Origin: an uncultured Clostridium sp.
GTDB lineage: Bacteria; Bacillota; Clostridia; Lachnospirales; Lachnospiraceae
Length of the DNA stretch: 9,436 nucleotides
Reading direction: 5' to 3'
Assembly (NCBI GenBank): GCA_900547035.1
Contig: URFM01000081.1
Span: 1-9,436 of the forward strand
Made by a program: the position numbers and the translations under genes. Shown here one piece after another: positions 1-5,737 of this stretch. Position 1 is the first letter of the stretch, and every line of letters begins with the position of its first letter. The notes under the pieces were generated by a model, which saw nothing but the letters and a program-made list of their open reading frames with translations, did no database searches and was not told the origin of the DNA.

Positions 1-86
1 AGCATATCCAAAGGTCCGCTTTTTTCCAGTACCTTTTTCAAGTTCTCATTTCTCCGATGGGTATCACTAACAATCAAAATATTCAT
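1..86 (-). CDS. YfcE/MJ0936-type metallophosphoesterase, N-terminal fragment
   Basis: Only the first 28 codons are inside the window; the gene continues past the left edge. The protein begins MNILIVSDTHRRNENLKKVL, and the SDTH motif after the first beta-strand is the first metal-binding element (Asp and His) of calcineurin-like phosphoesterases of the YfcE/MJ0936 type. The ATG shares an ATGA with the stop codon of the rdgB gene upstream, and AAGGA in the last codons of rdgB lies about seven bases before it, so the two are probably translationally coupled. It is the second phosphodiesterase of this family in the operon, the other being at 3250-3807. The substrate cannot be inferred from this fragment. 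Confidence 0.8.
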   Translation of the reverse strand, partial: MNILIVSDTHRRNENLKKVLEKSGPLDM

Positions 87-694
87 TTCTCATCCTTTCC
101 CAGCCATCTGGCCAGTTCCCCCTTCATCGCCCTCAGCGCCTTACCTCTATGGCTGATGGCATTTTTTTCTTCCATGGTAAGCTGAGCGCCGGTTTTTCCG
201 TACTCCGGAATATAGAGAATGGGATCATAACCAAATCCTTCTTCCCCCGCCGGCTCCATGGCGATCACCCCATCCATCGTTCCCTCTGTTTTGCGCACCG
301 TTCCATCAGGAAGAACAGCCGCAATAATACAGACGAACCGGGCGCTTCTGTCCTGGCCGCTTACCGCCTCCAGACGCCGGATAATCTCTCTGTTTTTAAT
401 TTCATAAGAAGTGTCCTCCCCCATATAACGGGCTGAGTAAACTCCCGGCTCACCCCCCAGGGCATCCACCACCAATCCGGAATCATCTGCCAGAACAATC
501 CCTCCGGTACAGTTCCATACTGCTCTGGCTTTAATTTCCGCATTTTCCGCGAAAGTCGAACCATTTTCCTCAATATTCAGAGATACACCCGCCTCTTTCA
601 TAGACAAAACCGGCACCTGAAGTTCCTTTAAAATTTCACGGATCTCCCGCATTTTCCCTTCGTTTCCTGTGGCAAAAATGATCTTATGCTCCAT
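83..694 (-). CDS. rdgB: RdgB/HAM1 family XTP/dITP pyrophosphatase
   Basis: Cytoplasmic house-cleaning enzyme that hydrolyses dITP, dXTP, ITP and XTP to the monophosphate and pyrophosphate, keeping deaminated purines out of DNA and RNA (family knowledge). Family signatures are all visible in this 203-residue protein: TGNEGK near residues 9-14 (substrate-binding TGNxxK), ADDSGL near 69-74 with the catalytic Asp pair, EPGVYSARY soon after, GFGYDP near 153-158 and SHRGKAL near 181-187. Length is normal for the family (about 195-205). I chose the ATG at 694 because it gives the usual start just before the first strand and has AAGGA about ten bases upstream; an in-frame GTG at 703 directly abuts that AAGGA and would add three residues. 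It lies 22 bases after the protease gene and overlaps the next phosphodiesterase by four bases. Confidence 0.95.
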   Translation of the reverse strand: MEHKIIFATGNEGKMREIREILKELQVPVLSMKEAGVSLNIEENGSTFAENAEIKARAVWNCTGGIVLADDSGLVVDALGGEPGVYSARYMGEDTSYEIKNREIIRRLEAVSGQDRSARFVCIIAAVLPDGTVRKTEGTMDGVIAMEPAGEEGFGYDPILYIPEYGKTGAQLTMEEKNAISHRGKALRAMKGELARWLGKDEK

Positions 695-716
695 CTTCTT
701 CACTTCCTTGTGTTTT

Positions 717-2069
717 CTATTCCTGATCCAGATAAGCTTTCAGGCAGAGATTACATCCCATCGTTTCCTCTACCTGTTCCCAGCGTCTCCCGTCTCTGCT
801 CAAATATCCTTCACCGTCGCTTAAGTCGACCTGGGCCACTCCCTCTCCCCCGTCATACTCGATAGCTGCCGGATGAACCGCGCCGGGAGTCGTGATTTTT
901 ACCATAACCGCGAATTTTTCTCCTTCATCTAGATCCACTTTTTTCTCCAAAGGGACCGTATAAAATCCACTGTACTCCATCCGGCCACTGCCGGCAAATA
1001 TAGGAGCGTTTAATGCCTCCATTCCATCTCTTTCCAGATGTCTGGCCACATACAACTCGTAGGAAGTATTCTCCATGGTGGCATAAAATCCTGCAGCCAT
1101 CAGCTCTTCCCCTCCGTAGCTTTCGTAGGCGTTGGCAAACCAGACCGTTTCTTCCCCATAACCGATCTGTCCCATCCACCCGCACAGATCCGTCTGGCAG
1201 ATACGGTCGTAATTATCCACAGGCTCTACCCCCGTGTAGACGATGTTGTGTACACCAATATTGGAATCCTCATAAGATACATAGAAGTAACCCTGATCTC
1301 CAAATCCCTCTCCCCAGCTATTCGTACAGAGAAATGCCCCATCCCGCTCCGGTTCCATCTGAAATCGCTCTTTTGGGAAATGATCATCCCACCCGATAAT
1401 CACCGAGTCATGATTTGGCTTCTCCTCTCCCAGGTAGCAGTAGGCATTCGTCTCTCTGTTATAAAACCGTGAATCCTTCTGAACTTCTGTCATATCGGTA
1501 TACAAAGAGCTCTGAACCCCGCCGGTAAGGTAGACGGCGCGCTTAATGGCAGTATAATCTTTTTCCGGGAGAATCTGAATCTCCTGTACATGCTTATAGG
1601 GAGTCAGCCCATCCGGTGAAATGCCGTCGCCGTACGGGTCCTGAGATTCAAGTACAGGCCCCTGCCAGGCAAGCAAATATGCCATAGCCATGCTGTACTC
1701 TCCTCCTGCATCCTGAGACAAGGAAAAGCTGTTGTGCAGCGTCATATGGTCTGCTGAAAACTCCAGCTGCTCCTCTGGCAGCAGAGAAGATTCCAGAGCA
1801 GTTAAAGATGCAAAAGCCCAACAGGTTCCCAAGCTCCCCTGATCTCTCACCGGAGGGACACGGCCCTCCAGGCGCGCGTCGTAAGTATCCGGAAGTTCCC
1901 GGTCTCCCATTTCTTCCGATGCTGTCGTCTCTTTTCCGGCCGTTGTCTCATCTGCTTGTTCCTTTGGAACGCATCCTCCTGTTACCAGACACAAAACCAG
2001 AAGAAGCAGCGCCAAAGCCTTTCTTTTCCCACGTTCTCTCCCCCGTCTCCGGACTCTACCTTGCCTCAA
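717..2069 (-). CDS. Secreted papain-like (C1A) cysteine protease lipoprotein with C-terminal lectin-like domain
   Basis: Predicted 450-residue extracellular peptidase. A very basic N-terminus (RQGRVRRRGRERGKRK) precedes a hydrophobic stretch ending LVTGGC, so Cys33 is a plausible lipid-anchoring residue, although the -3 residue is Thr rather than the preferred Leu. The papain fold is clear: RDQGSLGTCWAFA places the oxyanion Gln at 77 and nucleophile Cys at 83; NHDSVIIGWDD gives His220; TNSWGEGFGDQGYF gives Asn250. The roughly 190 residues after residue 260 (GWMGQIGYGEETVWFANAY onward) resemble the lectin-like domain common behind C1A proteases of Clostridia. The start is a TTG inside the 3' end of the methyltransferase gene (14-base overlap), supported by AGGAG ten bases upstream; no ATG or GTG lies nearby in frame. 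The target is unknown. A surface protease is an odd partner for RNA- and nucleotide-maintenance genes. Confidence 0.88.
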   Translation of the reverse strand: MRQGRVRRRGRERGKRKALALLLLVLCLVTGGCVPKEQADETTAGKETTASEEMGDRELPDTYDARLEGRVPPVRDQGSLGTCWAFASLTALESSLLPEEQLEFSADHMTLHNSFSLSQDAGGEYSMAMAYLLAWQGPVLESQDPYGDGISPDGLTPYKHVQEIQILPEKDYTAIKRAVYLTGGVQSSLYTDMTEVQKDSRFYNRETNAYCYLGEEKPNHDSVIIGWDDHFPKERFQMEPERDGAFLCTNSWGEGFGDQGYFYVSYEDSNIGVHNIVYTGVEPVDNYDRICQTDLCGWMGQIGYGEETVWFANAYESYGGEELMAAGFYATMENTSYELYVARHLERDGMEALNAPIFAGSGRMEYSGFYTVPLEKKVDLDEGEKFAVMVKITTPGAVHPAAIEYDGGEGVAQVDLSDGEGYLSRDGRRWEQVEETMGCNLCLKAYLDQE

Positions 2070-3231
2070 TCTCCCGATTCTCCTGGTTTCTTTTTGGGGG
2101 TCTTGGACCCAAAAATTGATAAAAATATGTTTTCAGCATTCCGTTATAAATTTTCCGGTTCCGGTCCGCCTTACGTCCAATATAGCGCTGTGCCTCTTCA
2201 TAAGAGGTGATCAAATACATGGACCAGGAATCCAGAGCCGCAAACCTCTCCCCAATCTCCCGATATAATGCAGGAAGATTCGCCTTCTCTTCAATCCGTT
2301 CCCCATAAGGCGGATTAGAAATAATAAAACCATACTTCTTAGGGTGGCTCAGTTCACTGACCGGCCTTTGCTGGAAATGAATTAAATGGTCTACCCCCGC
2401 CTGCTTTGCATTTGCCCTGGCTGCTTTGATAATCTCGCCGTCAATATCATATCCCTGAATATCCGTCTTAACCTCAGCGCGGACCAAATCTGCCGCCTCG
2501 TCCGCCGCCTCATACCAGCATTTCCTTGAAATCAGGTTTTTCCAATCCTCCGCCAGGAAGCTGCGGTTCATACCAGGAGCGATATTGGCCGCCATCATAG
2601 CCGCTTCAATGGGAAAGGTTCCGCTGCCGCAGAAGGGATCTACCAAAATCCGGTCCTGATTCCAGGGTGTCAGCAAAATCAATGCCGCGGCCAAAGTTTC
2701 CGTAATCGGCGCCTTGCTGGTGTAAGTCCTGTATCCTCTTTTGTGAAGGGACTCTCCGCTGGTATCGATGCCGATGGTTACTACATCCTTATACAGGAAA
2801 ACCCGAAGGGGGTAGGAAGGTCCGGTTTCCGGGAACCAGGAAATTCCATAATGTTCTCTCATCCGTTCCACCATGGCCTTTTTCATAATGGACTGAATGT
2901 CCGACGGGCTAAACAGCCTGCTCTTAATAGAAGAGGCTTTGGCCACCCAGAATTTACCGTCCTGAGGAATTATCTCCTCCCATGGAATCTTTTTTGTCCC
3001 CTGAAACAGCTCCTCAAAGGTTCTGGCCTCAAAACTTCCAGCTTTTAAAAGAATCCTCTCTGCTGTGCGCAGGAAAACATTGGCGCGGCAGATCGCTTCA
3101 TCATCGCCAATGAAGGTAACACGGCCATCCTCTACCGTGGAAATCTCATATCCCAGATCTACTATTTCTTTCTTCAACACTGCCTCCAGGCCAAAATGGC
3201 AGGGTGCAATCAATTCAAATGTACGCTTCAA
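2056..3231 (-). CDS. THUMP-domain class I SAM-dependent RNA methyltransferase (RlmL N-domain/YpsC-like)
   Basis: Probable 23S rRNA guanine-N2 methyltransferase, cytoplasmic, related to the methyltransferase half of E. coli RlmL and to B. subtilis YpsC. The 391-residue protein starts MKRTFELIAPCHFGLEAVLK, typical of the family. A THUMP RNA-binding region fills roughly residues 45-160, followed by a Rossmann methyltransferase. SAM motif I is DPFCGSGTFPIEAAM near 198, and the catalytic N6/N2-type motif IV is NPPYGER near 306. I place the start at the TTG at 3231 because AGGAG sits seven bases before it; an in-frame GTG at 3246 would overlap that ribosome-binding site and lacks its own. It begins 18 bases after the phosphodiesterase gene and overlaps the protease by 14. 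The target base is inferred from family only; other RNA targets are possible. Confidence 0.9.
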   Translation of the reverse strand: MKRTFELIAPCHFGLEAVLKKEIVDLGYEISTVEDGRVTFIGDDEAICRANVFLRTAERILLKAGSFEARTFEELFQGTKKIPWEEIIPQDGKFWVAKASSIKSRLFSPSDIQSIMKKAMVERMREHYGISWFPETGPSYPLRVFLYKDVVTIGIDTSGESLHKRGYRTYTSKAPITETLAAALILLTPWNQDRILVDPFCGSGTFPIEAAMMAANIAPGMNRSFLAEDWKNLISRKCWYEAADEAADLVRAEVKTDIQGYDIDGEIIKAARANAKQAGVDHLIHFQQRPVSELSHPKKYGFIISNPPYGERIEEKANLPALYREIGERFAALDSWSMYLITSYEEAQRYIGRKADRNRKIYNGMLKTYFYQFLGPRPPKRNQENREIEAR

Positions 3232-3249
3232 TCCGCTTCTCCTCACTCT

Positions 3250-3807
3250 CTATAAACGAATCTGGCGTACCGCATTTCCCTCCAAATCCAAAATGGAAAA
3301 CAGTCCGTCCTCCAGTATGGCGTAAGTATTGGGGTTTCCGCCTTTGGGAATCGACACCGATCCGGGATTCAAGATCTTAACTCTGCGTCCATCCTCCGCC
3401 TGAATTTCCTTTGCTTCCAAAATGTGGGTATGTCCGTGAATCAGCACATCCCCGTCCTGAACAGGCGGAAGATGATTTTCATTAAAAATATGTCCATGCG
3501 TAGCATAAATTCGAATTCCATCCACCATCAAAAAACCGTAATCTGCCAGGATCGGGAATTCCAAAACCATCTGATCCACTTCCGTGTCGCAGTTTCCCCG
3601 AACCGACAGGATCTGGTTTTTCAAGGGATTTAACATGGCAATTACCTCTTTTGGAGCATATTCTCTGGGCAGATCGTTTCTTGGACCATGGTACAGAATA
3701 TCTCCCAGAAAAATCAGCTGAGAGGCGCCGGACTTCTCATATATTTCCAACATTTTCCGTCCATAGTAGGCCGAGCCATGCAAATCAGATGCAAACATCA
3801 ATTTCAT
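3250..3807 (-). CDS. yfcE: YfcE-type metallophosphodiesterase
   Basis: Calcineurin-like, metal-dependent phosphodiesterase of 185 residues, matching the length of E. coli YfcE (184), which acts on artificial phosphodiesters in vitro and whose natural substrate is unsettled. The full set of metal-binding motifs is present: ASDLHG (Asp8, His10), LGD (Gly35-Asp36), GNCD (71-74), THGH (103-106) and HGHTH (124-128), followed by NPGSVSIPKG near 147. The ATG at 3807 is chosen because it places the first strand and SDLH motif at the N-terminus and has AGGAG ten bases upstream. The reading frame stays open to an ATG at 3909, but that codon lacks a ribosome-binding site and the extra 34 residues look unlike the family. 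It lies between the rhodanese (119 bases upstream) and the methyltransferase. Confidence 0.92.
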   Translation of the reverse strand: MKLMFASDLHGSAYYGRKMLEIYEKSGASQLIFLGDILYHGPRNDLPREYAPKEVIAMLNPLKNQILSVRGNCDTEVDQMVLEFPILADYGFLMVDGIRIYATHGHIFNENHLPPVQDGDVLIHGHTHILEAKEIQAEDGRRVKILNPGSVSIPKGGNPNTYAILEDGLFSILDLEGNAVRQIRL

Positions 3808-3871
3808 CGGTATTTTTCTCCTCTTAATTGTCGCGTTGATCAGTACGTAACTGTTCAGGATTTTGCTGTAA

Positions 3872-3887
3872 AAAGGCAAGCGCCTTT
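3872..3887 (-). other. Short hairpin followed by a T run between rhodanese and yfcE
   Basis: On the minus strand AAAGGC, a GCTT loop and GCCTTT form a six-base-pair stem followed by TTT. It sits in the 119-base gap between the rhodanese stop and the yfcE ribosome-binding site, the longest gap in this operon. The stem is short and A/T-weighted at its base, so it may be an attenuator or partial terminator that lowers downstream expression, or have no role. Confidence 0.3.
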
Positions 3888-3926
3888 CCCTCGTCCCAAA
3901 CTGCTGCATACGTTCTTATTCTAAGC

Positions 3927-4244
3927 TTACCGCGGATTTCTGTCAATGAATTTTCCCCTGTAATTACGGAACCCTGAAGCCAGACTGGCGCAGGTATAAC
4001 CCATTCGGGCCAGGCTTCGGCAGACCAGCATACTTTTGGAGCCCCAATCGCAGTAAAACAAATCCGGACAATCCTTCGGTACCTCGTCCAGCCGCTCTTC
4101 CAGTTCTTCAAAGGGCAGGCTGAGGCTTCCCAAAATACGCTCCTTTGCATAATATTCCGGTTTTCTCAAATCAATGACCGCTATCTTCTTGTTACTTTCC
4201 AGCAATCGGTCCAGCTCACGCCAGGTAATCACGGAAAATCCCAT
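3927..4244 (-). CDS. Single-domain rhodanese-like protein
   Basis: Small cytoplasmic protein of 105 residues with the single rhodanese fold, no signal peptide. AVIDLRKPEYYAKERILGSLSLP (residues 22-44; the first part matches the VIDxR...F/Y...HIxGAxNIP signature) is followed by the active-site loop CDWGSKS with candidate persulfide-carrying Cys65, and then GFRNYRGKF, the usual end of the domain. The loop fits C-x-x-G-x-x-S/R. Rhodaneses move sulfane sulfur from donors to acceptors; the partner here is unknown. It is the first gene of the operon: a ribosome-binding site AGGAGG lies six bases before the ATG and a promoter is just upstream. Three further Cys (59, 75, 85) are present. Whether it is catalytically active, or acts only as a sulfur or phosphate sensor, cannot be told from sequence. 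Confidence 0.88.
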   Translation of the reverse strand: MGFSVITWRELDRLLESNKKIAVIDLRKPEYYAKERILGSLSLPFEELEERLDEVPKDCPDLFYCDWGSKSMLVCRSLARMGYTCASLASGFRNYRGKFIDRNPR

Positions 4245-4276
4245 TTTGTACCTCCTGAAAAAAGAATTCTGATATT

Positions 4277-4306
4277 ATTATATGAAACATGCTTTCAAAT
4301 GGTCAT
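4277..4306 (-). promoter_or_regulatory. Vegetative promoter of the rhodanese-to-rdgB operon
   Basis: Minus-strand -10 box TATAAT at 4277-4282 (perfect match) and -35 box ATGACC at 4301-4306 (four of six against TTGACA) separated by 18 bases. Transcription would begin near 4270, leaving a leader of about 25 bases that holds the AGGAGG of the rhodanese gene. No other promoter is evident down to the left edge, consistent with a single operon. Confidence 0.65.
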
Positions 4307-4373
4307 GCCCTCCCAAAACCAGAAATAGCCGTCCTGAGCTGCCGCAAAAATTTCAGGCGGTCGTACGGATAAC

Positions 4374-4415
4374 AAAAAAGCATCCCGCCTCGGATCTGTT
4401 TCCATGGCGGGATGC
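4374..4415 (-). terminator. Intrinsic terminator of the Asn/Ser-rich small gene
   Basis: On the minus strand a perfect ten-base-pair stem GCATCCCGCC / GGCGGGATGC (4406-4415 and 4380-4389) with a 16-base loop is followed at once by six T (4379-4374). It begins 18 bases after the stop codon of the small gene and separates it from the operon promoter at 4277-4306. Confidence 0.92.
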
Positions 4416-4433
4416 CTCATACCTTTTTATGCC

Positions 4434-4604
4434 TTAATAATCGGAGTCATCATAGCTGTTGTTCTTTGAATTGTTTTGAGAAGAATTTTTGGAGCTGTTT
4501 TTGGAAGAATTCTGACTGCTGTTTCTGTGGCAGTTCTGCTGATTCATATCCTTGCAGTTTCTGGAATTCTCCATGTCATTACTGTAATTGTTCTTGCTAG
4601 ACAT
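4434..4604 (-). CDS. Asn/Ser-rich 56-residue small protein, candidate forespore protein
   Basis: Unrecognised small protein beginning MSSKNNYSNDMENSRNCKDM and ending with an acidic YDDSDY tail. By my count 15 of 56 residues are Asn and 15 are Ser, with no hydrophobic segment, so it should be soluble and largely disordered. Residues 29-48 form five consecutive tetrads of the type SS(Q/K)N, the last reading NSKN. Two Cys (17 and 25) lie in the N-terminal half. The gene is real by context: AGGAGG seven bases before the ATG, a sigma-G-like promoter about 40 bases upstream, and a strong terminator just after the stop. That promoter suggests expression in the developing spore, so a role in the spore core or coat is the best guess, but it does not match the alpha/beta-type small acid-soluble protein signature. 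No enzymatic function is implied. Confidence 0.82.
   Translation of the reverse strand: MSSKNNYSNDMENSRNCKDMNQQNCHRNSSQNSSKNSSKNSSQNNSKNNSYDDSDY
4461..4520 (-). repeat. Five tandem SSxN-type tetrads (12-base coding periodicity)
   Basis: Codons 29-48 of the small protein encode SSQN, SSKN, SSKN, SSQN and NSKN. The serine pairs use different codons (AGC-AGT, TCT-TCC, AGC-TCC, TCT-TCT), so the repeat is clear in protein but blurred in DNA, which argues against a recent slippage expansion. Confidence 0.7.
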
Positions 4605-4644
4605 TTTCTTACCTCCTAAAGATGGCTTATTTTTGTTACATCCT

Positions 4645-4673
4645 TAGTATGGCTGAAATCTTCAAAATTATTC
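4645..4673 (-). promoter_or_regulatory. Sigma-G-like (forespore) promoter
   Basis: On the minus strand GAATA (4669-4673) lies 17 bases before CATACTA (4645-4651). This agrees with the forespore sigma-G pattern known from Bacillus subtilis (-35 GHATR, about 18 bases, -10 CATxHTA) and not with the vegetative TTGACA/TATAAT pattern. Transcription would begin near 4638 and give a leader of about 35 bases carrying the AGGAGG of the Asn/Ser-rich gene. Confidence 0.6.
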
Positions 4674-4712
4674 GGCGCTTGCTTTTTCTTCAAAAATGTA
4701 TTATAACTAAAG

Positions 4713-4747
4713 TGAGGAAAGATGGTTTCCCTTAGACCCTTTCCTCA
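4713..4747. other. Perfect nine-base-pair inverted repeat of unknown role
   Basis: TGAGGAAAG (4713-4721) and CTTTCCTCA (4739-4747) are exact complements around a 17-base loop, and the loop can itself pair (GGTTT with AGACC), giving a longer, bulged stem. Neither side has a clean T run: the plus side is moderately T-rich (TTATTAATTATTTATAC), the minus side reads CTTTAG. It lies between the endopeptidase hairpin and the sigma-G-like promoter. It could be a second-stage terminator, an mRNA-end stabiliser or an operator. Confidence 0.45.
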
Positions 4748-4774
4748 TCCTTATTAATTATTTATACTCCCCTT

Positions 4775-4811
4775 GAAACAGCCGGAATAGCTCCCCTATT
4801 CCGGCTGTTTC
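4775..4811 (-). terminator. Perfect 16-base-pair hairpin after the endopeptidase gene
   Basis: GAAACAGCCGGAATAG and its exact complement flank a five-base loop (4791-4795), starting 24 bases after the stop of the peptidase gene at 4835. The stem is long enough to stop RNA polymerase and its placement fits a terminator, but no T run follows directly on either strand, only TTTC at the stem foot. It may act as an imperfect terminator or as an mRNA 3'-end stabiliser. Confidence 0.65.
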
Positions 4812-4834
4812 TCTACCCTTTTATCTAAAAAATC

Positions 4835-5557
4835 CTATCCTAGCACATTTGTAATCTTGACGGGAGTCCGGTAGTTCCATGGCGAAAGCTTAATTCCCGT
4901 CTCTTCTGTAGAAGCGTGAACAATTTGTCCATCACCTATGTACATTCCTACATGATTAATCCTGCTGCCGCTCCCATAAAAAATCAGGTCGCCGGGCTGC
5001 ATCTGGCCCGCGCTAATGGCTTGTCCCTGCTGAGCCTGAGCTCCTGAAGAACGGTTCATGGAAATTCCGGCGCCATTCTGCATGACATAACGTACAAATC
5101 CGGAGCAGTCTACTCCAGTCCGCGGATCAGATCCTCCGTAACGATAGGAACCACCCAAGAACTGCAGAGCGTAATTCACAAGCTGCTGCCGCTTATAACT
5201 CATGGAAGAAGTCAGGGCTTCATTCTGAATCGCCTCCATCTCCTCCTCATCAACCTGGCTGATCTCAGCATTTCCAGATACCGGAAGATATCCCTCCGTA
5301 TCCATCACCTGCACTTTCACCCATCCATTACCAAGATCTTCCAGAACCTCGTACTCATCACCTGCCTCCGCTGTCAGCAGCACTTCCTCGCTGTCCTGGC
5401 TCTTGTTAATATTGACGCTGTCTGCTGTAACGGTAGCCACATAAATCCCCGCTGTGAAACCAGGCCCAATCGCTGCCAGCGCTGTTACAGGACATACGCT
5501 CCCAACTGTCAGGCAGAACGCCCCCAGCTTCATCATAAGGTTCAGTTTTTTGATCAT
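4835..5557 (-). CDS. Secreted SH3/NlpC-P60 peptidoglycan endopeptidase (copy 1)
   Basis: Probable gamma-D-glutamyl-diamino-acid endopeptidase that cuts peptidoglycan stem peptides outside the cell (family C40). The 240-residue protein has a signal peptide (MIKKLNLMMKLGAFCLTVGS, cleavage likely near ALAA-29), an SH3b-like wall-binding region at about 38-95, an acidic linker (QVDEEEMEAIQNE) and a catalytic domain from about 122. Catalytic residues are visible: Cys151 in VDCSGF, His202 in NHVGMYIGDG and third residue His214 in VHAST; the domain ends SPWNYRTPVKITNVLG. The ATG has AGGAG nine bases upstream. It has its own promoter with WalR-like repeats downstream of the -10 and is followed by a hairpin. 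It is a tandem paralog of the gene at 5738; the catalytic halves are close, the SH3 halves diverged. Confidence 0.93.
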   Translation of the reverse strand: MIKKLNLMMKLGAFCLTVGSVCPVTALAAIGPGFTAGIYVATVTADSVNINKSQDSEEVLLTAEAGDEYEVLEDLGNGWVKVQVMDTEGYLPVSGNAEISQVDEEEMEAIQNEALTSSMSYKRQQLVNYALQFLGGSYRYGGSDPRTGVDCSGFVRYVMQNGAGISMNRSSGAQAQQGQAISAGQMQPGDLIFYGSGSRINHVGMYIGDGQIVHASTEETGIKLSPWNYRTPVKITNVLG

Positions 5558-5594
5558 GGTCTATTTCTCCTAGCTATGTACTACATCCTGATTT

Positions 5595-5620
5595 ATTACA
5601 TAATTGTTACATTCGTTACA
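5595..5620 (-). promoter_or_regulatory. WalR-like TGTAA direct repeats, endopeptidase copy 1
   Basis: Reading the minus strand, TGTAAC (5615-5620), three bases, TGTAAC (5606-5611), five bases, TGTAAT (5595-5600). The last two exactly fit the known WalR/YycF consensus TGTWAH-N5-TGTWAH. They begin five bases after the -10 box, so they cover the transcription start and early leader, a position that usually means repression. Assignment to WalR is inference from the consensus and from the cell-wall function of the gene. Confidence 0.6.
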
Positions 5621-5625
5621 GGATT

Positions 5626-5653
5626 ATTATATCATGATCAATTTCTGCGTCAA
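5626..5653 (-). promoter_or_regulatory. Strong vegetative promoter of endopeptidase copy 1
   Basis: Minus-strand -35 TTGACG (5648-5653), 16-base spacer, -10 TATAAT (5626-5631) preceded by TGA, an extended -10. Upstream of the -35 lies a dense A-rich stretch (about 5654-5685) that looks like an UP element. Predicted start near 5619, giving a leader of about 60 bases. Confidence 0.8.
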
Positions 5654-5715
5654 CCTTTTTATATTTTTTTAATTTTTTTCAGATTTTCTTCATCCTTTGT
5701 AATATATACAAACTG

Positions 5716-5730
5716 CGGCATTTCCTGCCG
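5716..5730. terminator. Weak hairpin after endopeptidase copy 2
   Basis: CGGCA and TGCCG (5716-5720, 5726-5730) form a five-base-pair stem with a five-base loop. On the minus strand it lies eight bases after the stop at 5738 and is followed by CAGTTTGTATATATT; outer pairing of CAAA with TTTG extends it imperfectly. The clean T run (TTTTGTTTT) is on the plus side. It may be a leaky terminator for the gene at 5738. Confidence 0.4.
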
Positions 5731-5737
5731 TTTTGTT

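Noticed and set aside
3808..3909. N-terminal extension of the YfcE-type gene to an ATG at 3909
   Set aside because: No ribosome-binding site at 3909, whereas AGGAG stands before the ATG at 3807 and that start reproduces the family N-terminus.
3824..4150. Alternative minus-strand frame over the rhodanese, with a protein-like tail (YAAVWDEGKALAFLQQ)
   Set aside because: I considered a frameshifted rhodanese extension. The rhodanese already ends at the usual place (GFRNYRGKF plus a few residues), and the other frame has no matching upstream domain, so the tail is probably chance.
4329..4361. Imperfect hairpin (GCCGTCCTGA / TCAGGCGGT) upstream of the operon promoter
   Set aside because: It has a bulge, a 15-base loop and no T run on either strand, so it is too weak to call, and no gene needs it.
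4412..4600. Cys-rich 62-codon plus-strand frame
   Set aside because: It is the complement of the Asn/Ser-rich gene; its Cys and Trp residues come from the reverse of Asn/Lys/Gln/Ser codons. The minus frame has the promoter, ribosome-binding site and terminator.
5558..5625. Cyclic di-AMP (ydaO-type) or cyclic di-GMP riboswitch before the endopeptidase genes or cyclase
   Set aside because: Such riboswitches often precede wall-hydrolase genes, but the leaders (about 60 and 108 bases) are too short and show no conserved riboswitch core that I can recognise.
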